6,441 bases of DNA from Bacteroidota bacterium (GTDB taxonomy: Bacteria > Bacteroidota > Bacteroidia > Flavobacteriales > Weeksellaceae): contig JAFAGO010000015.1 in NCBI GenBank assembly GCA_023422635.1, positions 1 through 6,441 of the forward strand. Reading direction: 5' to 3'. Positions 6,040 through 6,441 of the stretch are shown here, in pieces (the stretch's first letter is position 1; the number at the start of each line of letters is the position of its first letter). Both the position numbers and the translations under genes were made by a program. The notes beneath the pieces are model-generated. The model worked only from the letters and a program-made list of their open reading frames with translations. It had not been told where the DNA came from and made no database searches.

Positions 6040-6111
6040 GTGAGAAAAAACTTTTACCGGTTTTTACCGGTTTTTTTTGAAATCGAGGTAACTTTTTACC
6101 ATTCCTTATAA
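6040..6111 (+). other. Possible 23-codon small ORF or relic of a signal-peptide-bearing gene
   Basis: GTG at 6040-6042 opens a frame of 23 codons ending at TAA 6109-6111. It begins VRKNFYRFLPVFF, two basic residues followed by a hydrophobic run, like the start of a signal peptide, and then turns into an unremarkable tail without a cleavage site. The A-rich bases before the GTG look like a normal flavobacterial leader, and a candidate operator and -7 box lie upstream in order. It is too short to recognise. It could be a real small peptide, the stub of a deleted secreted-protein gene, or chance; the internal terminator-like repeat argues against full translation. Confidence 0.2.
6052..6078 (+). 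terminator. Tandem TTTTACCGG repeat, weak terminator-like hairpin
   Basis: TTTTACCGG occurs twice in a row (6052-6060 and 6062-6070). ACCGG (6056-6060) can pair with CCGGT (6067-6071) across the loop TTTTTA and is followed by seven more T. The five-base stem is short but GC-rich and the T-tract is good, so it could terminate transcripts leaving the NarL regulator gene or starting near 6025. Confidence 0.4.
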
Positions 6112-6200
6112 AGTGTTTTCCATTAGTTTGAGTTCGAAAATTAAATTCCGATTTTAGGAAGGAGAACTAATAACCACTCTTCATATTTTTTCAAATGCAG

Positions 6201-6236
6201 TAAAACCATTCGCGCTTCGGATGGTTTTATTTTTGG
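6201..6236. terminator. Terminator between the two-component operon and the convergent Sir2 gene
   Basis: TAAAACCAT (6201-6209) pairs with ATGGTTTTA (6221-6229), and a T-G plus two C-G/G-C pairs continue the stem inward to the loop CGCTT. On the plus strand it is followed by TTTTTGGG, a good terminator for transcripts coming from the regulator side. The stem overlaps the Sir2 stop codon (6227-6229), and on that strand the tail is less T-rich. Its plus-strand orientation suggests that transcription does run across 5972-6200. Confidence 0.75.
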
Positions 6237-6441
6237 GATAATAGTCGTTTTTTCAAAAGCTTCATCCCTTGCGTTGCGGTCATTTTAAAATTGTTTTCAG
6301 CTAAGGTAAAGGATTCATCAAGGTTAGGATCAATCACAAAAACCTCGCAATTTTCAGGAATGTAATGGATTAAGCTTGCGGCAGGGTAAACTTGCATTGA
6401 AGTTCCTATCACCAACAATACGTCTGCATCCGACACCTGTG
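6227..6441 (-). CDS. cobB: NAD-dependent protein deacylase of the Sir2 family, C-terminal part (5' end outside window)
   Basis: The frame is open to the window edge and ends at TAA (6229-6227), giving the last 71 or so residues. SDADVLLVIGTSMQVYPAASLI is the characteristic late Sir2 motif (aDlllviGTSlxVyPaa), part of the Rossmann fold that binds NAD. It is followed by the strand VFVIDPN, which matches the family's (V)xIN-like ribose-contacting strand, and a final helix MKLLKKRLL. Bacterial CobB removes acetyl or succinyl groups from lysines in the cytoplasm while consuming NAD. The catalytic His, the zinc site if present and the residues that set acyl preference lie outside the window. GTG 6434-6436 is internal, since the preceding codon (Gln) continues the frame. 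It converges with the two-component operon and shares the hairpin at 6201-6229. Confidence 0.9.
   Translation of the reverse strand, partial: QVSDADVLLVIGTSMQVYPAASLIHYIPENCEVFVIDPNLDESFTLAENNFKMTATQGMKLLKKRLLSQK

Noticed and set aside
1..6441. CRISPR arrays, transposase genes, tRNA or rRNA genes, prophage or attachment sites
   Set aside because: No spaced repeat array, recombinase motif or structured RNA gene was found in reading both strands; apart from the short repeats listed, the window looks like ordinary chromosome.

Overview
The window looks like a piece of chromosome from an AT-rich member of the Bacteroidota, most likely a flavobacterium of the Chryseobacterium/Kaistella kind. The evidence is the Bacteroidota-style TonB-dependent receptor, an NtrC-type response regulator without a DNA-binding domain, a NarL-type regulator with the SPRTIDGYRD helix common in this phylum, little use of Shine-Dalgarno sequences, and several TAnnTTTG-like -7 boxes. 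The genus is an inference from protein style only.

Layout, left to right. 1-789 (+) is the 3' end of an outer-membrane TonB-dependent receptor gene. A hairpin terminator at about 802-839 separates it from the convergent MATE/NorM multidrug exporter gene (872-2233, minus). Upstream on the same strand lie a sigma-54 activator-type response regulator gene (2295-3479, minus) and a yggS pyridoxal-phosphate homeostasis gene (3545-4216, minus). A strong terminator sits between the regulator and the MATE gene, and its U-tract touches the MATE GTG start codon. About 340 bases without a recognisable gene (4217-4554) separate yggS from a divergent two-gene operon: a membrane-anchored histidine-kinase-like protein (about 4555-5322, +) and a NarL/LuxR-family response regulator (5327-5971, +), four bases apart. 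5972-6226 holds no recognised gene but is rich in structure. The window ends inside a Sir2-family deacylase gene (6227-6441, minus), of which only the C-terminus is present.

The most interesting part is the two-component region. The kinase-like protein has the family fold but carries Tyr where the phospho-accepting His should be (ELYDDLGQ), and its ATP-site D-box and glycine motif are also eroded; its partner regulator looks fully intact. Just after the regulator's stop codon lies a perfect 7-2-7 inverted repeat (AGGGTGA-TT-TCACCCT). A 14-of-16 copy of it sits upstream of yggS. The downstream repeat is followed by a -7-like core that nearly repeats the candidate promoter core in front of the kinase gene, then by a GTG-initiated 23-codon reading frame that begins like a signal peptide, then by terminators. 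I read this tentatively as a possible regulon: a pseudokinase/NarL pair, its candidate operators, and a small or decayed target transcript. All regulatory parts are predictions from motif resemblance.
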